A stretch of DNA of 64,000 nt from Branchiostoma belcheri. Lineage: Eukaryota > Chordata > Leptocardii > Amphioxiformes > Branchiostomatidae. A program made the translations under genes and the position numbers. Under the pieces are notes generated by a model. It did not search any database. It worked only from the letters and a program-made list of their open reading frames with translations, and was not told where the DNA came from. The DNA lies in assembly GCF_001625305.1 (NCBI RefSeq), contig NW_017802380.1, positions 2,695,469-2,759,468 on the forward strand, read 5' to 3'. This document shows, one piece after another, positions 26,701-41,700 of the stretch (positions are counted from its first letter, which is position 1; every line of letters begins with the position of its first letter).

Positions 26701-29700
26701 TCATATTTCCAATAAAAGGATAGACCTGGACCTTGTATGTACCCAAGCAACCATCAGCCCTTCAAAAGCTTTGAAGTGTTACTAATGAAAGCTCCTAGTT
26801 TCACATTTGTTCCTGCAATTGCATTTGCAGGGGAAGATTATGCACATTCAATTGACCCTATGGCAATAAAAGATCCACTTCAATGGGACTCATTTGTGTA
26901 TCAGTGTGATACATTAATGCACAACAACCAGCAGTGTGTACTTTGAAAACTTTTCTTAGCTAGAAGTGCTCTGCATGCAGGCAAAGTTTTTAATTACATG
27001 GCAAGCTTGTAAGATTTATACATTGTAGACTTAAGTCTCACATTACTGTATAGCTTGTGTTAAACAGGATACGGCTTCTGAAAATGGGACAACTTTACCA
27101 GCACAAGATAAACGACTCGTTTGTTTCAGAGCGGTGGTTGATTAATCGCTGCTGCCTCATCTTTCTGTGAGCCAGTTATTAGGGAGGCAATCACAAACTT
27201 TCTGAAGTTGTTTTATGTACTTAAAGTATGATATCCGCATGCATTTCTTGTCAGAAGTAAATCTAGCAGTCATTACTCTGTCATCTGGTAATGAAGATTA
27301 GTCTCATCCTCGGTGCTGAAACGTCTTCCAGACACGCAGACAATTCCCGTTGAGACAGGCACAGGTTTACAAGGCTGTTTAATGCTGTGGGTGTATTCTT
27401 ATCCATGAAGCTGATCTTTCAGTTATGAAGCTCAAGTTATTGATGGGGGAAATACATTGTTCAAGTGCAGACTTTATCTTTTGTTGTCTGGCAGGTTTTG
27501 TCTGTGGTGCTGAAGTTATTGTTGTTTGACTTATGGATAAGTTCCAGTGTACGATTTCATACATGCATTGATTCTTTAAAGTAAGTAGCTAGATTCTAGA
27601 TTTTTATGTTTTCTTGTTCAATAAGATCATGTAATAGATAGAATGGATATCAAATATGGTAGATCAATGTACACAAGGTTTGTTCTACTAATGTCATGTT
27701 TTTAATTTCTTACATTTACTGCGATTGACCTCGGTTTGAAGGCAGTGTGTGCCCCATAGCTGTTGCTGTAGTGTAGTGTACACAGGGTTTCTTCTCATAT
27801 CCTGTCTTTGCTTCCGTCCACAGCGATTGACCCATGTTTGAAGGCAGTGCCCCTCAGACAGACTTTGTACAAACTGGCCCTAACCAATAGATGTTAAGTA
27901 TTGCCATTGTCTACACAGGCCTTGTACTTGTTCTTATATCATGTCTTTGCTTCCATCCACAGCGATCGACCCCTGTCTGGAGGCAGTCTGTGCCCCTCAG
28001 GCTGACTGTATCCACACAGGCCCTAACCAGCACAGGTGTGAGTGCAGACCAAACTACAGCGGCGACGGTCGCGTCTGTCTGCCCATTGATCCATGCCAAA
28101 CCAACTTTGGGGGATGTCCGACCAACTCAACTGTCTGTGTTTACGACGCGCCGGGAAAGGTGAGGCACTTAATTAGCCTTTTTGTGAATTAACCTTTTGT
28201 TGATGAGCTGTGATGTTCGTGAGCTCCTCAAGAGAAAGCTGCATTTGATTTTGATAAATCAGCCATTTTGTTCGGCAAGGCTGAACGTCTAATGTGATCC
28301 TATTTTATGACTCTATTTATAGCACCAAGATGATTGCACTACCCCAAAACAGCACAGAACTAATTACTCAACTTTGGTGGTAGCTAGTCAATAGCAGGTG
28401 TCAGCGAAATGACCGACTGAGCAACCACTGACATAATAATGTCATGATGCTGGTAATACTGACAGATTGGAACACAGGCATGGCAAGATGACACTACTTG
28501 ATCTTCCTATCAAACAGGGATCTTTTCTATTGATCCTGATGCGGTGATGCTCAGGTAAGCCTGGGCCTTGTGAGACCGAAGCACACTGTTCTCGCCATCC
28601 GTCGGGTGCAGTTACACCTGCATGTGCAGCCACGAGGTGTAAATAACGAGGTTATCACGCACATCGATTTTAGCACCACGCATTTGGGTGCTTAATAGTG
28701 TATAAGGATGGATAGCTAGAGGCAGTATGGGGCGCGGACACGGAATGGCCTGGGCTCCAATTTCTTGGAAAGATGTCGACTTCTTCAGAGTCTATTCCAG
28801 CCAGTGGCTTTCTTCAGACTTAAAGTGTAAGTGAGCCATTAGGAGGAGAGTGCCAAAGATGCCAAAGGGTGGGAATCTACTACCTTCTTTAAAAAAGATA
28901 TCGTTGTACCCCATTAACCATAAAGAAAGATGTGATGAACGGTTTGCACCATACCTTTCTCACCTTTTGACATAAGTCTGCAGAGGTGACTTCTTTTCAT
29001 TGCAGCAATTCATTTTAGACTAGGACACTAGTAGGACTCAAATCTATCCAAGTTCTAGTGCTTGTGCTACATTTAGTTGTCCAATGGGTAGGGAAACACT
29101 GCCATGAGGTAAAAGTTGAATCCAAGCAGTTAAAAAGTCGGCATGTGGTGGCAGCTGGTCATGTCACATATAACCACCTGTCACCTAGCAGAACGTGTTG
29201 TTCTACTCCATTTATTACAAAACAGATTTGATTAACGACCTGAGCCATCCTATACCTGCCCTTTTGACATCCACCTCGTTTGCTTCCACCCAGAATGGAC
29301 GTTTGGTCACCGTCCATCTCCAAACTGACCCCTTGACTGATTGTATTAATGGTCAATGTGCATAGCAAGTGGTGCATCAATGTATGGGCCTTTACCCACC
29401 ATGTTTAGGGATATGGACTAAAATTTGATGAAGAGAATTTTTATGAATTGTTATAAAGATTTCTATCAGCTTTAGTAAGAGTCTAATGTACTACAGTGTA
29501 TGTAAATTTCAGTACCATCTTTTTTCTATCTATCTGACAAAAATGATTTAATCTCTGCAGTAATGCTCTTTTCTAAAAGAACATTCTGATTTGAAAAGTT
29601 TGAGCCATACTACTGGCTTCTTTTCATTTCATTTCACTAATCTTAAGATTGTTTGGAGTACTTAAACCTTTAAGACTACAAACTTTCAGGGTAGAAAGAA

Positions 29701-32700
29701 AAGGAAAGAAATACAAGCAAACCTGAGCATTAAGATGACATTCTGATGATGTCAGCATTTCTGGTTGCAAAAGGGTACTGTATACTGATTCCCAGTTTGA
29801 CATCTTGAGCTTCAGGGAAGGACAGCCCAATAAATTAAAGGTCTCAAAATATGCAACCCCATATGCATCATAGTATGATTTATTCATCAATGATAAAACA
29901 CCTCTGTTGTGCGACGCCATGGTTTTATCGAACTCTGGCACTACGCTGCATGATGTGACAGTGCATAATGTGAGAGATGATATACTAGACAGCCGTAATG
30001 GTATCCTCTTAACCAAAATGTGACAATACATTCAACTTATCCAATGCTATTTATCAGCCACCGACTGTGGCAAACTCATAAAATTGTGACAGTGTCAGAA
30101 GAGCTGTGTTTGATAACGTTATCTCGATTGGCACACATCTTGTGGGTGATACAGATAATGCAGACAGACACAAGTTTCCCAAAGAAATGTGCCTTGGAAA
30201 ATCTTCATCACATACCAACATGTACCATTCACATGTCATGATCAGAGCCATGTTTTATGCAAAGCCTTTTGGATTATTACAGAGTTTTTGTGCCGCATTT
30301 CAAAGATGATTCCAGATTTTGTTCAGACACATGGTAGTTTTGCAAAGAAAGCAAAGTCAAGATATATTAAAAGGCCTTCTGGAGATGTGGAAAATTGTTT
30401 TCCACACACCTCCATACCATTCCTTCAGTCGATGTAATGGCTGCCTTTGGGCATCCTGCCATGCCGGGCCAGACCCCTGCCCCATAATAACTACAGGGCA
30501 ATTGGTCAATGCCAGGTGGAAGGATTGAGGTGGCAGTTATTGGAATTGAAAGTTTCTTAGAACTTTTCAATGTGGAGTTGGCTAAGAGTATCATGATCAG
30601 GGCTTAAAATGCTTTTAATAAGATCTCACAGATACTTTAAATACAGAGAAAACTAAATGCATAGACTGTCATGATTACCAAGTATGTCCAAACATGGTTG
30701 GGAAAAAAACTGTGTCTACATTTAAAAAATGTAGCAGCTTTATGTATTTTTACGGTATCTGGAGCCCCGTAGTTGTATATAATCTGTCATCTTCAATGAA
30801 AGGATCAAATTTATATGAGATATCACAGCAAAATGCAAAAGTAATAGATTTTGAAATGGCATAGGTGCAGCAGGAGCTAAGCCAGAATATTGAACGTAGT
30901 CCCACCTGGCCCACTTTTATGGATGGAAATAAAAAGTTATCTTAAATTTCCTCTCCTCGAAGTAGTTTGCAATATAAAACGGGCTTATCTCTGGCAGCGC
31001 TGTCGGAGCTGTGCTTCACGACTCTAATCGCCGTTTCACAAATACTGGCAATCCATCACTGACTCTCCTCGTTCCAGAATGAAGAATATATCAATTATAG
31101 GTTTATACAGGAGGTGTTGATCCCGGTTCAGTTGAAGAGATTGGCCAGGCTCCAGGCCAGCCCTGGATCGCTGAGGGGATAAAAAGAGCCTTTCGTAGTG
31201 GAACGCGCGCCTCGTAGATAACTCCAATTTCATGCATTGCCTGAGATCTAATTTTATGAGGAAGGATACCTGGATTTGTAAGGATTCCTACTCGGTGATC
31301 TTGAAGTAAGACGGATAGGCGGAAGAAAAACATTTCTACGCTGCGATAGAACTAAGATAGAGGTTGAAGGTAATGTCTTGATCCCTGCCAGTTAAAAAAG
31401 ACTTCAAATGCCATTCTGAATCTGGATTGGTCAAGACTGTATAACTTCCATTTGATGTTACACACCAGCTTCGTAGGCAGCAGGCTAAGTCACATAGAGA
31501 AGTTTGAAGCCATGATACCATAGAAACAATACATCATATACAGATTACTCCATGTAGTCACATAATCTTGCTATTCTTACATTTTGCAGTTGCTCTCAGC
31601 AACCTGCCAAGATATTCCATAGTATTTTATCATAGCTGTAGAGCGAGGATTTAGAGTATCAAAGGAACAAGGCGGCTATTCCAAGAGTGATGTAAGAGGC
31701 CCTAGGCTACTTCAAGTCTCTGCATGTTCCTATTGATGTAAAGGTCTGCCTCAAGTAGTGCTGAGAAAGCAAGCCTTTTAAAGCACGGGTGATTTAGAGG
31801 GTTGTACTTTAGCTTGGTTTATCACTCATGTGGGGGGCTGCAGTATCCATACGTCTGCGTCCTGTGGTGGTGCTTGTGGTGTCCATGTGACATTCTACGC
31901 CCACGTTCGCACATAAATCTGATGGTATGTGATCATGTAAACCACTGTACTGCATGCTTCGGGCGACACCTATTCAATGCGAAGGATTTCGGATTGAAGA
32001 GATAAATCCTGAGCTGCAGGTTCAGTCTCTTATAGTAATACGATGTATATCTTGGTACATGTACATGCATTGTCAGGAGTGAATGTAGTCGGACTAGTTT
32101 TCCTCAGTCTTTGTTTTCATCATCTGCCATGTCTGCCGTTGCACTGTTAACTTTCAAAAGCAAAGAAATAGATGTCATGGCCTTATTTGGGCCATTTCAC
32201 AAGGATTAAAAGAAACTGAATGCCTTAATGTTTGAATCAATCTGAAATGTTTAACTGTAAAGGGCAGTTAGAACACATTTGGGATAACTGTTGTGGACTA
32301 TAGATAATGTCATCAAGATTCTGTACTGCAATCTACACTACATGTATTTAAGGCATTGCCAAGAAAAATTTGTTCCTCTTTTCTTATTTTGTAGCCAACT
32401 TAAAGATATTTATGTATCCCAAGATGATTTGCTTTCTTTATTGTTTATTGATTTATTAAGAAATGTATTGCAGTATTTTATAATGAAAATTGGTAGTAAA
32501 TTATCCATTAAAACCTGTTTGCTACAGTCGTGTAATTTGCATCTAAAACCTCAAGTGACAAAACATTAAGACTCCCTCCCAAGGCAGCTTACTGTTGAGA
32601 CACCTGGCAGACACATGGATCACAGATGTCACTTACAGCAGTCAGGCTTCTTATGACAAAGTCCCAGAGGTTTTCAGAAATCATACTAAGGAATGCCTCA

Positions 32701-35700
32701 GTCCCTGAAGGATCATGACTGATGGGGCTCCTTTGAGTTGAATCTCCTGTTTTCTTAATGTTGGGAGATGATATCGATTACCTCAGTCTGCATTTGTTTT
32801 ATGCCTGAGGAACAACCTGCTGTATATAGCTCTTTACCTGGAGGATTACAGATGGATACAGCATACTTCTTCCTTTCCCCCCGAAAAAGATTTAAAAAAA
32901 GGCAGTTTTTCATTTTTGACTAAGAGACAATACTCGACCATTTGACCCCCTCTGAATATTGCAGGTCTCAACAGATGTTTCCTTTTCATTGCTTTGTGTG
33001 ACTACGAGAGAACAGCCCGTCGTGAAACAAATGTACCATACCTGACAAATCTATGCTTAAGACATAACAGTAGCTGTAGGCCATAGTTTCAACTGTTGGC
33101 AAACCGGTAAGGCCATACATTGTACATGACTTTTCAAAGGAAAGGTGTGGCTTTCCCCGATAATCCCTTTTGTGCTTTAAATTTAACTGTCAACTACAAG
33201 ATGGGTGCTCAATAAATTTCTGGGCCTAGAAGAAGGGTATCAAGTGAAGGCATTTCAGCACCCAGAAAAGGGCTGTGCAATGAATTTTTAGCTCTTTTCT
33301 TATCTTCTATCATTTGCTTACGTTTGGGCAATTTTTCTTCTTTTGTTTGAATGTTTTGTCATGCATTTACATTGTAGCCCGTAGCTAAAAGCTAGGAGTG
33401 TTGCTTATGGCAAACTTTGCACAGTTTCGAATTCACAGCTCATTCGTACCATTAAGACTTGCTGTTACCTTTTCTGTTGCAACAAAGCACCTGTGGTCAT
33501 ACATTACACATAATGTCCCACATTCAGCCCAAGTCTGATGGCCTGTACAATGGAGCTGCCACTAATTGGTATAACTTTAGAAGAACCTTGAATCATTGCC
33601 ACCACATTTGTCAACAGTTGAGTAGACGACTGATTGCGTCCCCTGTGTTAGTCAATAGAGAACCTCCATGGTCAGCATAGTCTGAAAGCAATGTTTGCCC
33701 AATTTCGGCTCATTGAATGAGACCATGGGGACTGTTGGGCTGATTAGGAATGGGAAGAGAAATGGCAGTAAAGACGGAATGTTACCGCGGCTGGCGATTT
33801 ATGAGGCCATTAGCCGCGTCTTATCCTGCTGGATCGTAAAGGCCTGGCTTACTGCCTTGTTACCAGTAAGTGAAGAAGAATACGATGATATTTATGGTGG
33901 AATTTTTCACCGCCGCTGCTGCCCACTTTATGGCTGTGGAGTTGTGAATGCCAGATGACGTTTGATTAGCAGTGTCAAGGACTTGTCTATGACGGCCTAA
34001 CAAATTGGAATATTGGGTACTAACTTGGATGTAAAACAAGCTGAAATGTGACTGCAAAGTTTCACAAACTTTTTCTGATGTTAAATTCTCAGTTGAAATA
34101 TCTCCCTGTCAAATCATCTAGGCCAATTAGGATGCATATTTGATATTAATATGGTCAAGATTAGAGCTGTGTACCGGTACGCAGTACCGATACTGTACCG
34201 GAAAAATTGATTAGGTACAGGTCCAAAATACCTAATCCCTCAGTACCGGTACTGTACCTAAACAATTCCACACCAATTTTATGCCTATTTGTGACCTCAA
34301 ATGTTTAAATAGCTGGTTAACAATGGGTGCCTGTGTAAGGACAGTGTGTTCATGAAAACAAAAACATCTTAGTTTTGCCTATATTTTATCTGAGCATTCG
34401 CCATAAACAAAGAATAAACCTTAACTATCAAGTTTATTTATGTTTTTTTGTTATTGAAGGAGTTCAGAAGAGCATATAAATTGGTCGAATTGTTCAGGTA
34501 CAGGTTCAGGTCCGGACCTGTACCTAAACCTGTGTACCTGTACCTGTACCTGTACCTAAAATTTGTTTAGGTACACAGCTCTAGTCAAGATCCTTCCTCA
34601 GCAACCTAAAAAGTAGTCATTTATTGATTTAATGACAGAAACAGAAGAGATTTGTTGTAGTCTTTGAAGCTCTCAATTTTTCATCAAGACAACATAACTC
34701 ATTTATTAAAACAAGGGTGTGAAGAATATTCATGTAGTTAGCGTTACATGTATTCTCTAGGTGTGATTAACTTCTCCGAGTCATTTCAATTGATGTTGCA
34801 GGTTCCAGCAGTTAGACAAAATGTATCGAGTTTCTTTGACCAAGGGAGACGTTAAAGGTTTAGACATAAACATCAGTCTGAATTTGCACCCCTCGTGGTG
34901 GAAAGCCGTGGTAATTTCCTATCGATTGTAAATCTTAGGCCTCAGGCTTTCTTCAATTATGAAACAGTAGTCATTTTGCAAGGCTTTTTGTATGCTAATA
35001 CATGGTAGTTTCTTCTGTCATATGTGTTGTTAAAGACTGATGCGATATTCCCTTTACTTCTAGGTTTAGTCACGTTATGTTATTAGGTGTGACTGGAATC
35101 ATTGCCACCACATTTTGAACTTGTACCTGTACTTGTACAGTTGGTACTTGTACTTGAATTCGTAATTAATTATCGGATAAAACTGCCTGCTTTGTCCTTA
35201 GTTCTGTCACACTGCAGGGTATATCCAGAACTGTGCTTTATTCAGAACCATGCTTGGGACAAATCTACTTTCTTGGATATGCTATCCAGTATCCAGAACC
35301 ATGCCTGATACTAACCCTGGCCCCTTCAGGCATAGAACTAGATAGGCACTGTACATGTCCTGGATATAATACTACTGTTGAGGCACCCTTGTGTGAGTCA
35401 TAAGGTAGCCAGAAGACTTTGAAGCAGTTTGCTCTTGTGATTTCGCCCACGAGGAAGGCACAGTGAGTTCTGGGAAAATTGCCGCCTCGGGTGAAGGTCA
35501 AAGATCCAGGCAGAAGCCGGCATTTAATTTTTGGTTCCCCGTTTCTGGGTGTTATTGATTGTGACTCTGTGGAAACCTGCGCTGCCCCATTTGGCTCGAA
35601 AGTGATTGGAGTCGTAGAATTATGTCAATATTTAACGCAAGAACTGCTATTACACTTACATTATACCACAAAAAGGGAACAGAATATGAAAGCCTATAAC

Positions 35701-38700
35701 AGCTGTGAATTCTCTCCCCCTAAATCTTGTTTTCTTTCTCATAGTCTCCATCAACTGTTGCTGATGTCTTCTTTCTTCCTTTCCACAACATGTACCCGAC
35801 AGTTGAAACTGCTGCCATGTCCTTGGCCTGGATTTTTTGTTAAAGGAACATCTCCCTGGGATGATTCCAACTGAAGATAAAGGGAGGGATTGCCTGACAA
35901 TTGGTCTAATGTGAGCTGCGCTTCTCCAGGCGGCTAATGGTCCCCCTGGGTCAGGCTTCTTTTACAGAAGGTCACCAGTTATGGGCCCTGAAACTATATA
36001 TACGCCCTGCAAATAGCTCCAGGACCCAGTGGTAATGATTTGCTGTGGACTGAGGTCAGACAGTTCATGAAAAAGTCTTGGAGAGAGAGAGAAGTCACTG
36101 GCTAGCTGTCAGCCAGGAGGTTAAACATACATCTCCTGTTCAGACTCCAAGGATTTGACTTCTGACACAAGTGCAGAGTCGCAGAATGAAATGTTGTTTT
36201 ATTGAAAACAACTAAATTTTGCCTGTTGCATCAGCTTTTACTTTAGAGCGATGAAACAAGTGGTGAAGTGTATATGAGATATGAAGTGGAACAGTAACAG
36301 AAAAACAAATAGATAAAACAAACAGTACTTTTAGAAAAGTATTTCACATTGCCTTGTATATGAATATTATCACGAAAACTGATTAAAGATTAAATAGAAC
36401 AGGACCATTACAATGGCATACTAATTTCAGTTCAGTCTAGTTTGGTTGATCTGCCGTTTCTCTTGTTAAGTTTATTGCCATGTGTCCTTTGCCACTGTCA
36501 CTGTTTTCATTGGAAAGTTCAAACAAGTAAAACTACCACTGATTGTGCAGAAAGGCCAAGGTTTGGCATTCTGTCGCCCTAAATCATGTCACATCTCTCT
36601 CCAGACATACGAGCACGGTAATGGTACTCTTAAATCTTAATAGTCTTCCATTCTCCAGTCACCTCGGCAAGTCAAATGTCAGGCTTGTTAGTTTTCTTTG
36701 CTTCCATTTTCATCATCTTTTGCACCCACCAATGGAAAGGTTTCCTCCTATGTGGTGGCCCTGGCAGTATGGGGAATAGCCTACCCTTCAAATGTCATTT
36801 GTCGGAATTGGACTGATGTGATATACATGTATTCTTCAAAGTTTAGGTATTCTTCAGAGAGGCATGAAATTTGTTGGTTGATTGTAATGGCGCCCGAGAG
36901 GTCAGACCATATTGTGTTCGGTGTTTGAATGCTAAAACACATGTCAAAGTTTGGCATAACAATGTCCCTGAACAACTGAAGAGGTTTTGCTCTATATAGC
37001 AAATGTCACACAAAACTCCACAATATATGCAATGCAGTGGATAGGTACAACTTGTATTTTGCATTCTGTGTTTCTGGTAGATGTAGGAATTATATATATA
37101 CCGGTACATGTAACAGTTAGCCTCTGTCCTTAGTGCTGAAAGGATACATACTGGCTGTATTAAAAGTTTTGACTGATGCTATTTACTGATATCCTTGTTT
37201 TGCAGAGGACTACTATTCCTATAAATTTCACTTTTCACTTTTTTTGATAGAAGAAGGTCCTGTCCCTGGTCCTGAAATGCTTGTTGTCTCTGCCCCCCCC
37301 CCATGTGTCCCACAAGCAGGCTGCTAACTCTGATGTTGGTAATGAATATACAGTTTGAATCAGGGACAGCTTTATCTGCCCATCTATTCATAAGGCCTGT
37401 CAATGCTATTTAGAGCCATGAAATTACAGGACTAAAGGTCTTTCACTCGGGGACAAATGGTAATAGATAAGCCTGAAGGAAGATGAATACATGAATAACT
37501 TGCCATGAATGCATGGTATAATTCCATTTCATTGGCTATAATCACAGATCGTAGATTCGCTATTGTTGTGGTGAGAATGATTTATTTCTCCACAGACTTA
37601 TGATCTAGCAGTTTAAAAGAAGGGTTCTAGTTGGATATACTTAAGTGTGTATCCCTCATAAATTCCCTTCTTTTCTTGGATTCAAGTTGGAACTCGTAGT
37701 TAGGTCATTTGAGGTGAAACATGATAACAATGCTAGAAATGGGGGATGGCTATGTAAGCCCGTTGGGACTCTTGTGACAACAATCTACTCTTTATATGCC
37801 CATACATTTTCCTTAACAAAACCCACAGCCTGTTCTCTATGATATAAACGTTCAATACAATTTCCTCCAAAGGAAAAGACAAGTCTCACACAAAGTCTGC
37901 CAGGCTGGCTTAAAAAGTTTGGGAAATTGGATACCAGATGGAATCAGCGTTTGAAAGAAGATGTTCATTTACCCCACGCAAAATCGAAGTCCTCGTAACT
38001 GTTTTATGTAGATGGATGGAAGGGTGAGAGACATCTTCATGTCTCCCTGGGACAGCTTGATTTTTCAACCGATATCGGAGACTCTTGTGGACGTGGTTGT
38101 CAAGAGATCAATACATTCTACTGTGTTACTAAACCTTGTGGGGATAGTTTAGTACTGGGTGCAGTATAATGACTTCTCAAGGTCTCATTACTCTCATTTA
38201 TGTCATTGTTCAGTGGTTGTTGTTGGCCAGTAGCCAGTGTGAAGCTCTGAATTGTCTCAAGAACGATGTCAAAAGATGTTTTAAAGTGGAATGTACAAGC
38301 CAGCATTGTGGTAACTTTTACTTTGCAGAAAGTTAGAATCTTGCTTGCAAACCTATTTTTGTAGTCTTGATATGTAAGTTCTATATCTAAATCTAATTTT
38401 AGGATAATAAAGTAGAATAATTGGATGGATAAAAAAAAGCACCACTGTGTTCAACAGTTATGGAAAGTAGCCGCAAGACTGATATGTTATTCATGAATTA
38501 TAGTTCTCGGCTTGAAGGCTATTATCATAACTCAACTTTTCCTTCAGACATTCTCGTATTCTGTTAGCTGAAGGTTTTGAGACCTCTGATAAGTTATGAA
38601 TGTATGGGGAAAGCACAAAAAATGAGTGTACATGCAGAATGTGTGCTGCCTAGTCCCTGAGTCCCTTCACAGAGAATGAGGGTGTGACTCCACATGGCAT

Positions 38701-41700
38701 GCTGTACTTAACATGTTACCACAGTGGTTTCGAGTGCAATGATTGAGGGAGGCTGACCCTGTATGCATGATATACAACAATCATTGCTGTGGACAATGTG
38801 GCCTTGTCAGAAACTAGGAGATCATTTGTCTCTTCCTGTGTCAAGGATTTACTTGACGACTGTTGTCACCTGTGGTCACTGTGGCTTTAAATCTGCAGTA
38901 AAACTACGTACCTCAGAAATGATGCTGTGTTTTTACTTTGTTTTGTGGGTAAATCTTTATTTGGAGATTGAAGCAGAGAATGCTTATAATGATTTAAATG
39001 CAGTGCACAGAAAAATTTAGAGAAGGGAGTTAGTTTTCTTCGTTTATTTTCATTCTCTGATATAATTACAGCTCAGGAGATTTTCTTTATAGTCCATGGA
39101 TTCTAATTGGTTTGACATATGGGCAATTGTCCCCACACCTCTCAATGTAGCAAAAAAAATCTATCTATTCAATGCATTCAGATCCAATTTGAGATAAAGC
39201 ATACTTTTATGATGGTGGTTGAAAGTATGTGATCTATCGCAAGTGTGGCTTACCATTAATTTGTATGGAGGTGCAATTTTCTTTCATTCTGCATGCTAAT
39301 GGCTTGTTCTTGAATCCAAGGGATTATTCTGCACCATTGCAATCAGTCTGTATCTCGCACAGTTTAACCTTCAGTGCATGGATGAGAGGAGGGACAACTT
39401 TTATCATGTTTGTCATCTTATCATGTCACGCATCAGTGGGCAGATGGGTTCGGATGTATCCCAGCTATCAATTATCCAGCGTTATCTAACTGCCAAATGC
39501 TGTGACATCGTGAGCTGGCATGTAGGATGAGATGCAGGTATTAGAGCCATTCAATTCAGAAGGTGGTTGTTTTTTTGGGTGGAGAAGGGACGTCTGCTGT
39601 CTTTTGTATACTGCAAGACTAGAATGATGATTGTGATTTAGCTTTGTTTGCAGGTGGAATCTCATATGATGCCATTTAGTCAAATTAGTGTGCACATCTG
39701 CTGTTCTTAGTAATCTGCTGTTTTACTGCTTTGTGCTGGGAAAGCATTTATCTGCTGTATATGCCTTACACTTTTATCCATTAATACGATTCATTGTCAG
39801 CAACATTTCAGATGAAATCTGTACGGAAATGTAGATAACAAAACCTTTTGTGAAGAAGGATCCCTCAGTAATTGAACCACAATGCAAGATTTATTACTCC
39901 AGAGGAAATAGGACTGATTTGGAAATACGAGAAATGCCTGGAAAGTGTTTTAAGGGAACTCCCACCCGTGCTCGCTGTAATGTGAACCCAGAAGCCCCAA
40001 GGCTAGGACTGATTTAATTTGGATCATCAGTGGTTCCTAGTGCTCCTCCAGGTGGACTTATCTGGGGAGTATCCTAGTGGTAACAGTACATCTTCCCATC
40101 TCCCGTGTTCCCTAGTGTACTACCTTCAATCTTGTCGAAGCTTGCATGCTTACCCAGTAGGCCATAACTACATTCTTCTTGTGCATGCAAGGGCCATTGC
40201 CACAGCTACAGAAGCTAGACCAGAGACAGTCACTGATTCAATAAGTTTAAGTTCTGCTGAAGCATATTTCTGGTCGATAAAACGCCAGATTACAAAGGTG
40301 GAGGAAAAATGGACTGCAGCCTAAAATGCTGACAGTTCCACCCATGAATGATGTATGTGTGTGCCATTGAGAGGCAGCCACAGTAATAGAACTACTATGG
40401 GCTGTAATGCAGTAAAGTCACATACTTACTTTCCAGAGCCAGACAGTCTGATTGTTGCCTATATTTTATCACCTGGAACAACGCTGGTGTGTTTCATTCT
40501 AGCTCAGCCTTAAAAAGGAACACTTACGGGCACTAGAAAGGCCTGTTCACCTGCAATATTCTGATGTAGAATTGTTTTCAAGGACCTGTTGCCCCTGCAT
40601 TGTAATTCTTCACATTCCTTACCACTAAAGCAGACCTTGGTAGACTGCTCTTCAAGTATGAAATGAAGCATTCCAGTGTTAGAAAAGTATTTCTACCACT
40701 GCACCCTGTAATATGTAGAGATGCCTTGCCTGATATATTCTTAAAGCTGAAAGAGTGGATCGATGGAAGAGGCTGTATATACTTTTGTGGCCAGGTAATA
40801 TCAAGAAGTGAACACGAGTGTTAGGAGACACAGAGGAAAGCTGACTTGATGGACACTTGGCAGAAGTGCGCACGCTAACACCTCATTGAAGTGCAAGGAG
40901 GTGCCTTAAGTTTTGTTAAGAGCCATCTAGCTGTCGAGAGCCTGAAAGGTTTGGAGATGAATGGAGCAGCCTGCGCCATCCAATACACTCTTAATGAAAG
41001 ATCAAACCGCCAAGACATGTTCTGGTGCTTCTGCGGGAGGCATGAATCCACGAGAGTCCGACAGGCTTTCCCCGTCCTGTCTGAACTGTTTGTGCTGATG
41101 ATCCGTCAGTGTGCTGGCAGGACAGGCAACACCAGTTAATGTGAGAGACTTAGTATGGGGATGCACGTATCTTTCCCATCTAAGCTGCCGGCACGGGATT
41201 GAATGATAGCCTCGCAGGCTCATAGCTAACTTTGTCCCCAGCCGTTCAAAATGATTGCACACAGTATGATTCAGTAGATCCTTACAGAGCACTGCTGCTA
41301 TAGATTCCAATGGAAGAAAGCATCGCAAGTGCTGCTGTCCTTGGTGCTGATAACATTGCTGCATTTATCAGTTGCTGAGTTAATGCGATTATTCCTAAGG
41401 AAATTGTGTAGCTTTGTTTGTTTGCCTTTGTGTACTTCTGCATATACCGGTAACACATCTTTGTTTCCTAGCTTTCCTTGGTATCATGTGGTACAGGAGC
41501 TGGATGGTTGCCAGGTTTTCGTATACATGGATTGTAAGGTTGATCCAAGCCCTTTGCTGCCACTTTACCCATGTTCCCTGCAATACAGTGTAGTTAACAA
41601 GAATTGCTTTTGCAGGGAAAGTCTTCTTAAGTGCTTCTCTGGATTGGGAATAAGTAGAATGAATGTAGTTCACATAAATGCAATTAAATTAATGGTACAT

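Larger units (their letters stand above)
21046..27962. other. Intron D-E (6.9 kb)
   Basis: Phase 1. It contains a tandem array (about 21130-22320), a 14-bp short tandem repeat (22597-22631), a SINE-related core (23319-23385), an inverted-repeat element (23653-24086) and, at its 3' end, two decayed copies of the exon E start (27722-27890). Nothing recognisable in about 24100-27660. Confidence 0.8.

Noticed and set aside
29624..30031. Minus-strand 135-codon open frame in intron E-F
   Set aside because: The longest single open frame in the window, but with no recognisable motif, no upstream signals and low-complexity Ser/Leu composition. Chance is likely in 64 kb.
35479..35874. Plus-strand 131-codon open frame in intron E-F
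   Set aside because: No recognised domain or splice context, and composition like the surrounding intron.
37292..37301. Homopolymer C run
   Set aside because: A simple short low-complexity run without further structure.
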